Positions 34,701 through 42,208 are shown, counted from the first letter of the stretch. The stretch: 64,000 bases of DNA from Paenibacillus tepidiphilus (GCF_008635795.1 NZ_VWRQ01000025.1:33624-97623), one strand, 5' to 3'. Program-made: numbers and translations. Notes: generated from the letters alone by a model not told the origin.

Positions 34701-36122
34701 GACGGTGCAACCGGCCATGTGAAGAGCAAGTCGGCGACGGTTACCACAACGTTCCAGGACGGTATCACCCCTGATCCTGAAACAGTGGCCCTCGTGGACA
34801 AGTACCTGGCACTGCATCCCGAGCTGACAAAACCGGTAGGCACAACGGACGGCACTATTACCAAGACCGATGCCTATACCAAGGAATCGAACCTTGGCAA
34901 CCTGATCGCCGATGCGATGCGCCAGGCCGACTTCGGTGACGGCAAGGGCGCGGCGGACTTCGCCTTCATGAATCCGGGCGGTATCCGCGCCGATCTGCCA
35001 AAGGGCAATGTATCCTTCGGCGACCTGGCCAAAATCCAGCCGTTCGGCAACACGCTGGTGAAGCTGACCTTGACCGGTGAGCAGATCAAGACGCTGCTGC
35101 AGCAGCAGTGGAATGTCAAAGCGGACGGTACGGAAGACATCAAGACGCTGCAGATTTCCGGGCTGAAGTACACAGCCAACATGTACATGCCGGTCAATTC
35201 GCGGGTGGCCAATCTGACCAAAGCGGACGGCACGCCTATCAGTATGACGCAGAGCTATACGGCGGTAGTGAACAATTTCATGGCCGCAGGAGGAGATAAC
35301 TATTCCGTGCTGACCAAAGCGAGCGCCTCGCTGGCCGGTCCGGTCGATCTCGATGTGTTCTATGATTACGTCGTCAAGACCTTTAAGGGCGGCGCCATCA
35401 CGTCCAAGCTTGAAGGACGCATCACGAATGTGCTGACGGCCCCGGGCGGCGGCACGGTGCCGACTCCTGCGCCGACGGCATCGCCGAAGCCGAGTGCGAC
35501 AGCATCGCCGTCGCCGTCGGCCACGCCTGCACCGGCAGCAACGGCGACACCAAGCCCCGCTCCTTCGGCAGTACCGGTGTTTAATGACCTGGGCAAGGTA
35601 GCCTGGGCCCAGGAGGCGATCAATGAGCTCGTAGGCCTCGGCGTGCTTCAGGGTGTCGGCGGCGGCAGCTTCGCGCCGGCCAAGAATGTAACGCGCGCCG
35701 AATTTGCGGCCATGCTCGTCCGTGCACTTGACCTGGAGGCGACTGGCACATTGGCAGCCTTCAGTGATGTGAAGGCCGACGTCTGGTATGCCCAGCCGAT
35801 TGCGGCAGCTGTGCAAGCAGGGCTTGTCCAGGGCTCCGGCAACGGCAAATTCGAGCCTGGACGGCAGATTACGCGCGAAGAAATGGCGATCATGATTGCC
35901 AATGCGCTGAAGGAGCAATTGCAGAATGCGGAGAAGGGCTCTCTTGACCAATTCTCCGACAAGGGAACCATCGCCACTTATGCGCAGACTGCCGTGGCAC
36001 AACTTACCGAGCTGGGCATCGTAAACGGCATGGGCGCCGGCAAATTTGCACCGAAAGCGGCGGCAAACCGCGCTCAGGCGGCGGTTATCGTCTACCGTAT
36101 GCTAGAGCATAAGGCTTCTTGA
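31755..36122 (+). CDS. Secreted bifunctional 2',3'-cyclic phosphodiesterase / 5'-nucleotidase with three SLH domains
   Basis: This 1455-residue protein has two complete calcineurin-like nucleotidase units in tandem. Residues ~1-42 form a signal peptide ending in GTGKAEAA. The first unit starts at LRLMSTTDVHTNVYG (~56), with YGNHEFNYG and FSHTHKVF. The second starts at VHLLGINDLHGQLD (~717), with NGDSVGASA, GNHEFDQG and FMNPGGIRADL. A Pro/Thr/Ser linker (~1235-1275) leads to three SLH domains, which attach it to pyruvylated wall polymer. B. subtilis YfkN has the same double layout but a different anchor. It releases phosphate and nucleosides outside the cell. TTG 31752 is an alternative start. 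Confidence 0.92.
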   Translation: MRETGWNKRIAAAVAGTVLTAQLFGGILGGPALGTGKAEAAGEQAAPAASGTTIDLRLMSTTDVHTNVYGWDYFKDNASLTVGLDRTASLVNEARKQNPNNLLLDNGDLIQGTPLGTYLAKEADFTGEPERVHPLIAAMNIMDYDAATYGNHEFNYGLDYLNRVIGGSASAGTGAEFPYVNANIYIDDHDSNPDNDVNKYEPYIILEKKVKGSDNQEHTVKVGLLGLVTPQILEWDKVNLEGQVIAKGIAETAKKFVPELESKADVVVVMAHTGFDAAATGTLAENDINALSKVPGIDAITFSHTHKVFPTGNNATLDASFIDPATKAPYNSSVAVIDNVNGHINSVPAVQAGYGGAYLGLIDLKLEQDGQGWNVNKEASKASTRSIYRTENKQNYPTVEPDKAVQEAAAADHKATIAYVNQPLGETTIPMNSYFALVQDNPTVQIVTYAQQRYVSNLINTDDTLADYRDLPILSVGAPFKAGRNGPGEYTEIEEGKLTIRGASDLYLYDNTLKAIKVPGSTVKEWVEMSAGMYNRIKPGISTPQPLLNPSFSVFNFDIIDGIQYTIDVTKNAKYKPDGSINDQNSSRVTSITYNNEPLDLNQEFIVVTNNYRASGGGNFPDVKNADMVLDTQEENRQVLMDYIKEAGTVTHPADNNWSIKPIQGNVSVTFTSTPKGAKALPADGSITDTGVQDTKGFEVYNLKLKADVPQPAGDVEVHLLGINDLHGQLDTTSFVGDKKVGTAAVLAAYLKQARAKYEHSLLFHNGDSVGASAPISSLERDEPTHVWMNMMKFDVGSLGNHEFDQGVPALMTQLYGGTDPKNEKVVHAGSDFDYVNANAVDATTGKPIINPYVIKEIGGVKIGFIGTVTKATPSKVSPAGTAGVRFLTLEEEVAAIEKYAKELQTQKVETIIVLAHDPATTKNNETTGEAADLAKALPADSPVDVIVAGDNHALANGEVNGKLIVQAYSYGTAFEDIKLVIDGATGHVKSKSATVTTTFQDGITPDPETVALVDKYLALHPELTKPVGTTDGTITKTDAYTKESNLGNLIADAMRQADFGDGKGAADFAFMNPGGIRADLPKGNVSFGDLAKIQPFGNTLVKLTLTGEQIKTLLQQQWNVKADGTEDIKTLQISGLKYTANMYMPVNSRVANLTKADGTPISMTQSYTAVVNNFMAAGGDNYSVLTKASASLAGPVDLDVFYDYVVKTFKGGAITSKLEGRITNVLTAPGGGTVPTPAPTASPKPSATASPSPSATPAPAATATPSPAPSAVPVFNDLGKVAWAQEAINELVGLGVLQGVGGGSFAPAKNVTRAEFAAMLVRALDLEATGTLAAFSDVKADVWYAQPIAAAVQAGLVQGSGNGKFEPGRQITREEMAIMIANALKEQLQNAEKGSLDQFSDKGTIATYAQTAVAQLTELGIVNGMGAGKFAPKAAANRAQAAVIVYRMLEHKAS

Positions 36123-36190
36123 TTTAGCTAGACTTTTGGGGATGGCGGGATGGGAGAACCTCCCGCGGAGCTTCCAATACTGGTGAAAAT

Positions 36191-36226
36191 GCAAAGACCC
36201 ATGCGTTTGTTCGCATGGGTCTTTGC
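36191..36226 (+). terminator. Terminator after the SLH nucleotidase
   Basis: A perfect 15-bp stem (GCAAAGACCCATGCG and its complement) with a 6-base loop. The stem end supplies CTTTGC rather than a long T-run. Confidence 0.8.
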
Positions 36227-36278
36227 TATCTTTATACATGGCATGAGACAAAAGAACAACAACCCTATTCAACGAGGA

Positions 36279-36463
36279 TAAATGTATTTCGTACAACTAT
36301 TTGTTAGGTATGCACCCATTTTTGAAGGATAGATGTATTTTGTGCAACTAAAATCAGCATATAGGGATCAAACTGCCTTATAGCAAGAAAATAGATGTAC
36401 GAAATGCAACTATAGCCGGGGAACGGCCTGTTTAGATGGATATAGTTGTACAAACTGCAATTA
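36279..36463. repeat. Four-unit palindrome array, copy 2 (51/62/51 spacing)
   Basis: Units of 21 bp begin at 36279, 36330, 36392 and 36443. The third, TAGATGTA-CGAAA-TGCAACTA, and the fourth, TAGTTGTA-CAAAC-TGCAATTA, are close to the consensus. Spacing is identical to the arrays at 14266 and 63726. Confidence 0.88.
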
Positions 36464-36791
36464 GCAGCTTAGCAGCGGGTAGTGAGGTCATGAAGAGCTT
36501 GTTATTTCATTACGGCTTATGGCTTCTGAAAGGCAAACTCCAGTTGGAAAATCGCCAATTGATTTGACCTGTGTGGAGGATAATCACGATCTACATTTCA
36601 GCAGCTTAAAACGATGACAGCCCGTGCTTCGCCTATCAGCTTTACTGCGGAAAGCCATCAGGCGGAAACTGGAACCGCAACAAGCGGTATAAATCAAGAA
36701 ATCTACGGGCGGGAAGCGACCGGAAGCCAAATGTTTTCTTGCGTCACGGCTAATCCCAACACAAAAATCTTTAGTTCAATCTATTATAGAT

Positions 36792-36852
36792 GGATTTTCG
36801 CACACTAAATGTGCAGTTATTACAGATTTCAGCAATCTAGTTCGATAATTGC
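36792..36852. repeat. Dispersed 60-bp intergenic repeat, copy 2
   Basis: It begins GGATTTTCGCACACTAA and ends TTCGATAATTGC. It aligns along its length with 24115-24174. Confidence 0.7.
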
Positions 36853-37143
36853 TACTTAATTTGGACGATATTGGCGTATTCATTAATTTGCACCTATATT
36901 AAATGGCGGTTATCAATCTAGAGTTGTAATTATCCCCGTACAGGTGAAATTAGATGGCGATTATCCAACTGACTGCTATACAGAGCTGGCTGTCACCGGG
37001 TTTTTGCACAAACGGCGTTGACCATCAAGTAATCCGGGGCCGATCAGCGCCCGGGTATCCAAAACTTCACGGACTCACTTTCCGGCCTGATCCGGATAAA
37101 TCTTAGGTTCGACTTGTAAAGTCAACCGCTCCGTCCGGCAACA

Positions 37144-37326
37144 TTACTTGACGGCGGCTTCCCATTTGCAGCGGATAGGGGAAACGATGGCATTCTCTTT
37201 CTTCAGTTCGGTAAAGGCCTTGTCAACCGCTTTGCGTTCGAGTCCGGACAGCTTCTCCACTTCACCGGCAGTTAGCGGCTTGTCCGATGCTTTAATAATA
37301 TCGAGCACTTGATCTTTAACACTCAT
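37144..37326 (-). CDS. Small winged-helix-like protein (60 residues)
   Basis: The whole protein is a compact HTH: KDQVLDIIKASDKPLTAGEV followed by EKLSGLERKAVDKAFTELKKENAIVSP, then a short RCKWEA tail. The pattern (effector-free, DNA-binding helix plus wing) resembles small MarR-like or DprA-C-terminal-like domains. AAAGGACGTGAAG precedes its ATG. It is divergent from the SPFH gene and might regulate it, but no direct evidence exists. Likely a real gene because of the domain match and the good ribosome site. Confidence 0.72.
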   Translation of the reverse strand: MSVKDQVLDIIKASDKPLTAGEVEKLSGLERKAVDKAFTELKKENAIVSPIRCKWEAAVK

Positions 37327-37471
37327 ATCTTCACGTCCTTTTTCAGATTTTGAATGCAGGCGTCAATCAGAATTCTATTTTAGATGAAGACATTTAAAAT
37401 TTCAGTGATATTTGTGGCTTATCCAAGGGAAAAAAGTATTCGATTAAGATTTACAGGAGTATCCAAAAGTG

Positions 37472-37504
37472 ATATCATAAACATATCAAATACATATCTA
37501 ATCG
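37472..37504. promoter_or_regulatory. Three 11-bp direct repeats upstream of the SPFH gene
   Basis: ATATCATAAAC, ATATCAAATAC and ATATCTAATCG lie end to end, just before the Shine-Dalgarno. A period of one helical turn is typical of operators for ribbon-helix-helix proteins, and such a gene is the last of this operon. Confidence 0.5.
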
Positions 37505-37515
37505 GAGGGGTATTT

Positions 37516-38355
37516 ATGAAGGAGAAAATTCTGCGTCCCATCAGTGGATTCTGGGTGGTTGCCCTGATTGCCGTGTGTGTCGGCGGCGGCGCGTATCTCG
37601 CTCAGGACTATACCGTCCTGCCCATGGTTCTGTTCGTTATCGCGGGCATACTCTGTACCAGCATTACTGTTGTGCAGCCCAACAAATCGGTGGTAGTGAC
37701 CTTTTTCGGGCAGTATGTAGGTACAATTGCTTCCAGCGGCCTGTGGGCCGTCATTCCGTTCAGCATCCGCAAGACCGTCTCGCTGCGTGTCAGCAACTTT
37801 AACAGCGTTAAGCTGAAGGTCAACGATGTCGAGGGCAATCCGATAGAGATCGCTGCGGTCGTTGTCTTTAAAGTAGTCAACTCGGCCAAAGCGCTGTTCG
37901 ATGTTGATCAATATATGGCCTTTGTCGAGATTCAGAGCGAGACCGCGCTGCGCCATGTGGCCAGCAAATACCCGTATGACAATTACAAGGATTCCGGAAT
38001 GTCGCTGCGGGCCAATGCTGATGAAATTGCCAAGGAGCTGGCGGTGGAGCTGCAGGACCGTCTCTCGATCTCCGGGGTTGAGGTACTGGAGGCGCGCCTG
38101 ACCCATCTGGCCTACTCCACGGAAATTGCCAGCACCATGCTGCAGCGCCAGCAAGCTTCCGCCATCCTGTCTGCACGCCAGCTTATCGTCGAAGGCGCCG
38201 TCGGCATGGTCGATATGGCCATCCGCCAGCTGAAGGAGAACGGCGTAGTCGAGCTGGATGAAGAACGCAAGGCGGCCATGATCAACAACCTGATGGTGGC
38301 CATTGTATCCGAGCGCGGAGCGAACCCGGTCATCAACGCCGGCTCGCTGTACTAG
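37516..38355 (+). CDS. SPFH/Band-7 domain membrane protein
   Basis: This 279-residue protein has two hydrophobic segments near the N-terminus (FWVVALIAVCVGGGAYLA and LPMVLFVIAGILCTS), then an SPFH domain: NKSVVVTFFGQYVGTI, NFNSVKLKVNDVEGNPIEIAAVVVFKV and ALRHVASKYPYD, with a C-terminal helical region. SPFH proteins form membrane-associated cages or scaffolds. An upstream in-frame ATG at 37384 is ignored because GGAGGGG lies directly before ATG 37516. The downstream RHH gene, 12 bp away, is probably co-transcribed. Cellular role unknown. Confidence 0.85.
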   Translation: MKEKILRPISGFWVVALIAVCVGGGAYLAQDYTVLPMVLFVIAGILCTSITVVQPNKSVVVTFFGQYVGTIASSGLWAVIPFSIRKTVSLRVSNFNSVKLKVNDVEGNPIEIAAVVVFKVVNSAKALFDVDQYMAFVEIQSETALRHVASKYPYDNYKDSGMSLRANADEIAKELAVELQDRLSISGVEVLEARLTHLAYSTEIASTMLQRQQASAILSARQLIVEGAVGMVDMAIRQLKENGVVELDEERKAAMINNLMVAIVSERGANPVINAGSLY

Positions 38356-38367
38356 AGGCGAACCGCG

Positions 38368-38538
38368 ATGGCCGCCAAGAAGAGCTTCCCGCTGCGGATT
38401 GACCCTGAGCTCTACGCGGCGCTGGAGCGTTGGGCGGGCGAGGAATTCCGCAGCGTCAACGGGCATATCGAGTATTTGCTGCGCGAGTCTTTGAAGCGGG
38501 CCGGCCGTTTGCCGGACCGCTCGCGGAAGGAAGAATAG
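38368..38538 (+). CDS. Arc-type ribbon-helix-helix DNA-binding protein (56 residues)
   Basis: The frame starts ATG GCC GCC AAG at 38368 and ends TAG at 38536-38538. The sequence KKSFPLRIDPELYAALERWA, then EEFRSVNGHIEYLLRESLKRA, is a clear RHH fold: a strand that enters the DNA groove followed by two helices. It follows the SPFH gene by 12 bp; pairing of an SPFH protein with an Arc-like partner occurs, by my recollection, in other bacteria. It may bind the 11-bp direct repeats upstream of the operon. No toxin gene is present, so I do not call it an antitoxin. Confidence 0.82.
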   Translation: MAAKKSFPLRIDPELYAALERWAGEEFRSVNGHIEYLLRESLKRAGRLPDRSRKEE

Positions 38539-38589
38539 TTCTGTAGCACCGGCCGCTGGAGCTGCCGGAATTTACAGGCGGTTCCAGGG

Positions 38590-38618
38590 TTGACGTAAGC
38601 TGTGGACAGCTTTATAAT
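38590..38618 (+). promoter_or_regulatory. thrS: Sigma-A promoter of the thrS leader
   Basis: TTGACG (38590-38595) and TATAAT (38613-38618) are separated by 17 bp, directly upstream of the T-box leader. Confidence 0.9.
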
Positions 38619-38644
38619 TATCCATTATTCACGTCTATCAGCGT

Positions 38645-38893
38645 TGACAAAGACATGGCTCGTCTGATCCGTACCGTGCAGAGAGAGGAAACCTGGGCTG
38701 CAATTTCCTCCGGTTAGCGGCATTCGATCTACCCCTTTGTAGCTGCGGTTATGAACTCCCGGAAGCGGGATGGTAAGAACCGCCGGTTCATGGCCGTTAT
38801 CCCCATGCTGATGAAGGATTCCTCTGCCGAGGAATTGAATTTGGGTGGAACCACGGGTATAACACTCGTCCCTGCGCGGGACGGGTGTTTTTT
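38645..38893 (+). ncRNA. T-box leader of thrS
   Basis: The T-box sequence TGGGTGGAACCACGGG (38842-38857) is followed by a terminator hairpin, ACACTCGTCCC-TGCGC-GGGACGGGTGT (38862-38888), with TTTTT. The upstream part holds the AGAGAGAGGAAACC element of stem I. A possible specifier triplet is ACT at 38755-38757 in ATGAACTCCC, but I am not sure of the loop. Uncharged tRNA-Thr should stabilise the antiterminator and let thrS be transcribed. Confidence 0.92.
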
Positions 38894-38959
38894 GTTGCGT
38901 GGATAATAACCCTGACCGAACATGTCAGCATATTGAATAAATCTGGGAGGAATATGAAA

Positions 38960-40897
38960 ATGGCAGTTAACATTAAGCTTCCGGACGGTTCCGTCCGGGA
39001 ATACCCGGCAGGCAGCACCATTGATGACGTCGCTGCGTCGATCAGCAGCAGCCTGCGCAAGAACGCGGCCGCCGGTAAACTGAACGGCGTCGTTGTCGAT
39101 TTGTCGGCTCCGCTGGAAGAAGGCGGGCTCGTCGAAATTGTCACCCTCGATTCGCCTGAAGGGCTGGAAGTGATGCGCCACAGTACAGCGCATCTGATGG
39201 CCCAGGCCGTCCGCCGCCTGTTCGGCGCGAAGGAAGTCAAGCTGGGCGTAGGCCCGGTCATTGAAGACGGCTTCTACTATGATATGGATCTGGAGCACTC
39301 GCTCAACCCGGAGGATCTGCTGAAGATCGAGAAGGAAATGGAGCGCATCGTCTCCGAGAACCTGCCGATTGTCCGCAAAGAAGTCAGCCGTGAAGAGGCG
39401 CTGCGCATTTTTGGCGAGCTGGGCGATCCTTACAAGCTCGAACTGATTGAAGCACTCCCGGAGGAGAGCGTCATCAGCATGTATGAGCAGGGTGAATTCT
39501 TCGACCTGTGCCGCGGCCCGCATGTGCCGTCCACCGGCAAAATCAAAGTATTCAAGCTGATGAACGTGGCCGGTGCTTACTGGCGCGGCGACAGCAAGAA
39601 CAAGATGCTGCAGCGCGTGTACGGTACCGCGTGGATCAAGAAAGCCCAGCTTGACGAGCATCTGCGCCTGCTGGAAGAAGCCAAGAAACGCGATCACCGC
39701 AAGCTCGGCAAGGAGCTGGAAATCTTCACCTTCAACCCATTGGTCGGCCAGGGTCTGCCGATCTGGCTGCCGAAGGGTGCCAAGCTGCGCAGCATTCTGG
39801 AACGTTACATCGTCGATCTGGAAGCCAGCCTTGGCTACCAGCATGTCTATACGCCAGTCCTCGGCAACGTGGACCTGTACAAGACCTCGGGGCACTGGGA
39901 GCACTACCAGGAAGACATGTTCCCGAAGATGACGATTGACACGGAGGAATTCGTGCTGCGTCCGATGAACTGTCCGCATCATATGATGATCTACAAGAGC
40001 TCGATGCACAGCTACCGCGATCTGCCGATCCGTATCGCCGAACTGGGCACCATGCACCGCTATGAGATGTCCGGTGCGTTGACCGGTCTGCACCGCGTGC
40101 GCTCCATGACCTTGAACGATTCGCATATTTTCTGCCGTCTGGATCAGATCAAGAGCGAGTTCAAACGCGTGCTGGAGCTGATCAAGCAGGTGTACAGCGA
40201 CTTCGGTATTCATGATTACCGTTTCCGCCTGTCCTACCGTGATCCGCAGGATACCGAGAAATACTTCCAGAACGATGAGATGTGGGAGACTGCACAGCGC
40301 ATGCTGCGCGAAGTGGCAGAAGAAGCCGGCCTGCCGTTCTTCGAAGCTGAAGGCGAAGCGGCCTTCTACGGTCCGAAGCTGGATGTGCAGATCCGGACTG
40401 CCCTTGGCAAGGAAGAGACCTTGTCAACTGTACAGATAGACTTCCTGCTGCCGGAACGCTTCGAGCTGGAATATGTCGGCGACGATGGCCAGAAGCATCG
40501 TCCGGTCGTGCTGCACCGCGGTATCCTTGGTACCATGGAGCGGTTCGTAGCCTTCCTGCTGGAGAACTTTGCCGGCGCATTGCCGCTGTGGCTCTCTCCG
40601 CAGCAGGTCAAAGTGATTCCCGTATCATCGGCCTTTGACGATTATGCGAAGGAAGTGGAAGCGCAGCTGCTGAAGAGCGGTATCCGCGCCGAAGTGGACC
40701 TGCGCAATGAGAAGATGGGCTATAAGATCCGTGAAGCCCAGCTTGAGAAGCTGCCGTACATGTTCGTAGTCGGCGAGAATGAAATGAATGCCGGAACGGT
40801 GTCTATCCGCAAGCGCGGCGAAGGCGACATTGGCGCCAAGCCGCTGCAGGAAGTCATTGCCGCACTCGTTCAGGAAGTTGCCGGACGCGTCATTTAA
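38960..40897 (+). CDS. thrS: Threonyl-tRNA synthetase
   Basis: This 645-residue class II synthetase has an N-terminal TGS domain (IKLPDGSVREYPAGSTIDDVA), an editing domain with HSTAHLMAQAVRRLF, the catalytic core with LRPMNCPHHMMIYK, HRYEMSGALTGLHRVR and ERFVAFLLENFAG, and a C-terminal anticodon-binding domain. GGGAGG is 9 bp before ATG 38960; an ATG two codons earlier is too close to the ribosome site. The T-box leader regulates it. The length equals B. subtilis ThrS. Confidence 0.98.
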   Translation: MAVNIKLPDGSVREYPAGSTIDDVAASISSSLRKNAAAGKLNGVVVDLSAPLEEGGLVEIVTLDSPEGLEVMRHSTAHLMAQAVRRLFGAKEVKLGVGPVIEDGFYYDMDLEHSLNPEDLLKIEKEMERIVSENLPIVRKEVSREEALRIFGELGDPYKLELIEALPEESVISMYEQGEFFDLCRGPHVPSTGKIKVFKLMNVAGAYWRGDSKNKMLQRVYGTAWIKKAQLDEHLRLLEEAKKRDHRKLGKELEIFTFNPLVGQGLPIWLPKGAKLRSILERYIVDLEASLGYQHVYTPVLGNVDLYKTSGHWEHYQEDMFPKMTIDTEEFVLRPMNCPHHMMIYKSSMHSYRDLPIRIAELGTMHRYEMSGALTGLHRVRSMTLNDSHIFCRLDQIKSEFKRVLELIKQVYSDFGIHDYRFRLSYRDPQDTEKYFQNDEMWETAQRMLREVAEEAGLPFFEAEGEAAFYGPKLDVQIRTALGKEETLSTVQIDFLLPERFELEYVGDDGQKHRPVVLHRGILGTMERFVAFLLENFAGALPLWLSPQQVKVIPVSSAFDDYAKEVEAQLLKSGIRAEVDLRNEKMGYKIREAQLEKLPYMFVVGENEMNAGTVSIRKRGEGDIGAKPLQEVIAALVQEVAGRVI

Positions 40898-40927
40898 CCT
40901 TGCCATAACCTTTGCTTTAAGCTTAAG

Positions 40928-40952
40928 AAGCCGCCCCCCGGGGCGGCTTTAT
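40928..40952 (+). terminator. Terminator after thrS
   Basis: AAGCCGCCCC-CC-GGGGCGGCTT hairpin followed by TATG; a GC-rich stem with a short T-run. Confidence 0.85.
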
Positions 40953-41005
40953 GTATAATTTCATAGAAAACGGGAAACCTTCGCTAATAGGGGGAGGTTT
41001 AACTA

Positions 41006-41869
41006 ATGAACAAAATGGGCTTAGGTCAGAGGTTATGGTGTTTGACGGTAACTATGGTCGTGCTATTATCCGCCGGCGGTATTTATCCCGATTGGAGCCG
41101 GGAATCCGTCCGGGCCAGCGGTGCGGGAGACTTGGCGTCTGCCCGCCTTGAAGCAGTATATTCAAAGCTTGATTCAAATACAGCACACAACACGGTTTCC
41201 GCGGTTAACATTAAGAATGAGGCTGCAGCCGCCGGACTTGCCGGGACTCATGCGAAGGCAGTCCGCTCCAGCGGGGCTTCGCCGCTCGGCGGCACCTCGC
41301 GTGTGCCCCGGCAGCCGGCCGCTGCCGTGAAAGCGCCAGCGGCCAAAAAGCCTGCGGCTACGGCAGCTCCCGCACAGCCGAAGGCTGCGGCACCCGCGGC
41401 CAAGGCTCCGAATTCGATACCGGTAGCCGCACCGGCGCCGGACCAGATCATTACGACGATGAAAGTGACCGCGACCGGCTACACCGCCGGGTTCGAGTCG
41501 ACTGGCAAGACATCGAAGCATCCGCAATACGGCATCACCTATTCGGGCGTAAAGGTCCGCCGTGACAAGAATTCTGTATCGACGATTGCCGCAGACCCGA
41601 AGGTCCTGCCGCTGGGCAGCATTCTCTACGTTCCCGGCTACGGCTACGCTATTGTGGCGGATACCGGGTCGGCGATCAAGGGCCGGAAGATTGATCTTTA
41701 TTTTGCCACTACCAAGCAGGTGTACAAGGAATGGGGCAAAAAAACAGTCACGGTCCAATTAATCAAGCGCGGCAACGGCAAATGTACGGAACGGATGCTG
41801 AAAAGCCTCGGCCAGGCCATTCAGACGTATAACGCCATTCCGCAGTATTTGCTGGACGAGCTGATTTGA
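41006..41869 (+). CDS. Secreted 3D-domain protein (probable peptidoglycan lytic or wall enzyme)
   Basis: This 287-residue protein has an N-terminal signal or anchor helix (RLWCLTVTMVVLLSAGGIY), then an Ala/Pro/Lys-rich linker (~100-145), then a C-terminal 3D domain: MKVTATGYTAG, TIAADPKVLPLGS and VADTGSAIKGRKIDLYF, which hold the three conserved Asp. This domain forms the double-psi barrel found in lytic transglycosylases such as MltA and in YuiC/YabE-type proteins. GGGGGAGG precedes the ATG. It probably acts on peptidoglycan; the exact reaction is not shown. Confidence 0.87.
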   Translation: MNKMGLGQRLWCLTVTMVVLLSAGGIYPDWSRESVRASGAGDLASARLEAVYSKLDSNTAHNTVSAVNIKNEAAAAGLAGTHAKAVRSSGASPLGGTSRVPRQPAAAVKAPAAKKPAATAAPAQPKAAAPAAKAPNSIPVAAPAPDQIITTMKVTATGYTAGFESTGKTSKHPQYGITYSGVKVRRDKNSVSTIAADPKVLPLGSILYVPGYGYAIVADTGSAIKGRKIDLYFATTKQVYKEWGKKTVTVQLIKRGNGKCTERMLKSLGQAIQTYNAIPQYLLDELI

Positions 41870-41918
41870 CGCGGTGCGGAGAGTGCCGGGAGCTTGCGAT
41901 TTTTTTCACGATGAGCTG

Positions 41919-41949
41919 TGCATAATACGGTCCGTCACTATCCATACTA
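41919..41949 (+). promoter_or_regulatory. Sigma-G-type (forespore) promoter
   Basis: GCATA (41920-41924) and CATACTA (41943-41949) are 18 bp apart, matching the sigma-G pattern GHATR-N18-CATXHTA. It lies about 75 bp before a 46-codon gene. Confidence 0.65.
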
Positions 41950-42026
41950 CTCACTGGGGCAGACAAGAGATTGTCCCCCTCGAATGAGACCCCAGGGTCC
42001 CTGGGAACAGTGGGAGGTGAACATCC

Positions 42027-42167
42027 GTGGCCAAGTCGCAGAAACCGAAAGTAACTGAGAGTTATCAAACTCCGAATGAAAAATATGATGCTGAGTTCGC
42101 CGTAGAAAACCAAGGCGCAACTAAGCAAGGCACGTTCGTAAAACCGGTGCAAAAACCGCAGCAGTAA
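42027..42167 (+). CDS. 46-residue protein, candidate gamma-type small acid-soluble spore protein
   Basis: A GTG at 42027 preceded by GGGAGGTG opens 46 codons, starting MAKSQKPKVTESYQ and containing YDAEFAVENQGATKQG. The EFAxE block resembles the germination-protease cleavage site of gamma-type SASPs (TEFASE), and the Gln/Asn/Lys-rich make-up fits. A sigma-G-like promoter lies upstream and a terminator at 42209-42260 ends a one-gene transcript. It has only one such block rather than the two or three of SspE, so the family call is tentative; that it is a gene is better supported. Confidence 0.62.
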   Translation: MAKSQKPKVTESYQTPNEKYDAEFAVENQGATKQGTFVKPVQKPQQ

Positions 42168-42208
42168 TCTGCTGACGCGTCCATAAGGGCGCATGAACCA
42201 CGATGAAT

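Larger units (their letters stand above)
36227..37143. other. Gene-free repeat island
   Basis: About 0.9 kb without a convincing gene. It holds the second four-unit palindrome array (36279-36463) and the second copy of the 60-bp repeat (36792-36852), followed by shorter look-alike blocks such as TATCAATCTAGAGTT near 36911. The rest shows no feature I can name. Confidence 0.75.

Noticed and set aside
36614..36808. 64-codon frame in the second repeat island
   Set aside because: No ribosome site, no domain, and it overlaps the start of a dispersed repeat.
38368..38538. Toxin-antitoxin module based on the RHH gene
   Set aside because: The upstream partner is an SPFH membrane protein, not a toxin, and no toxin-like gene adjoins.
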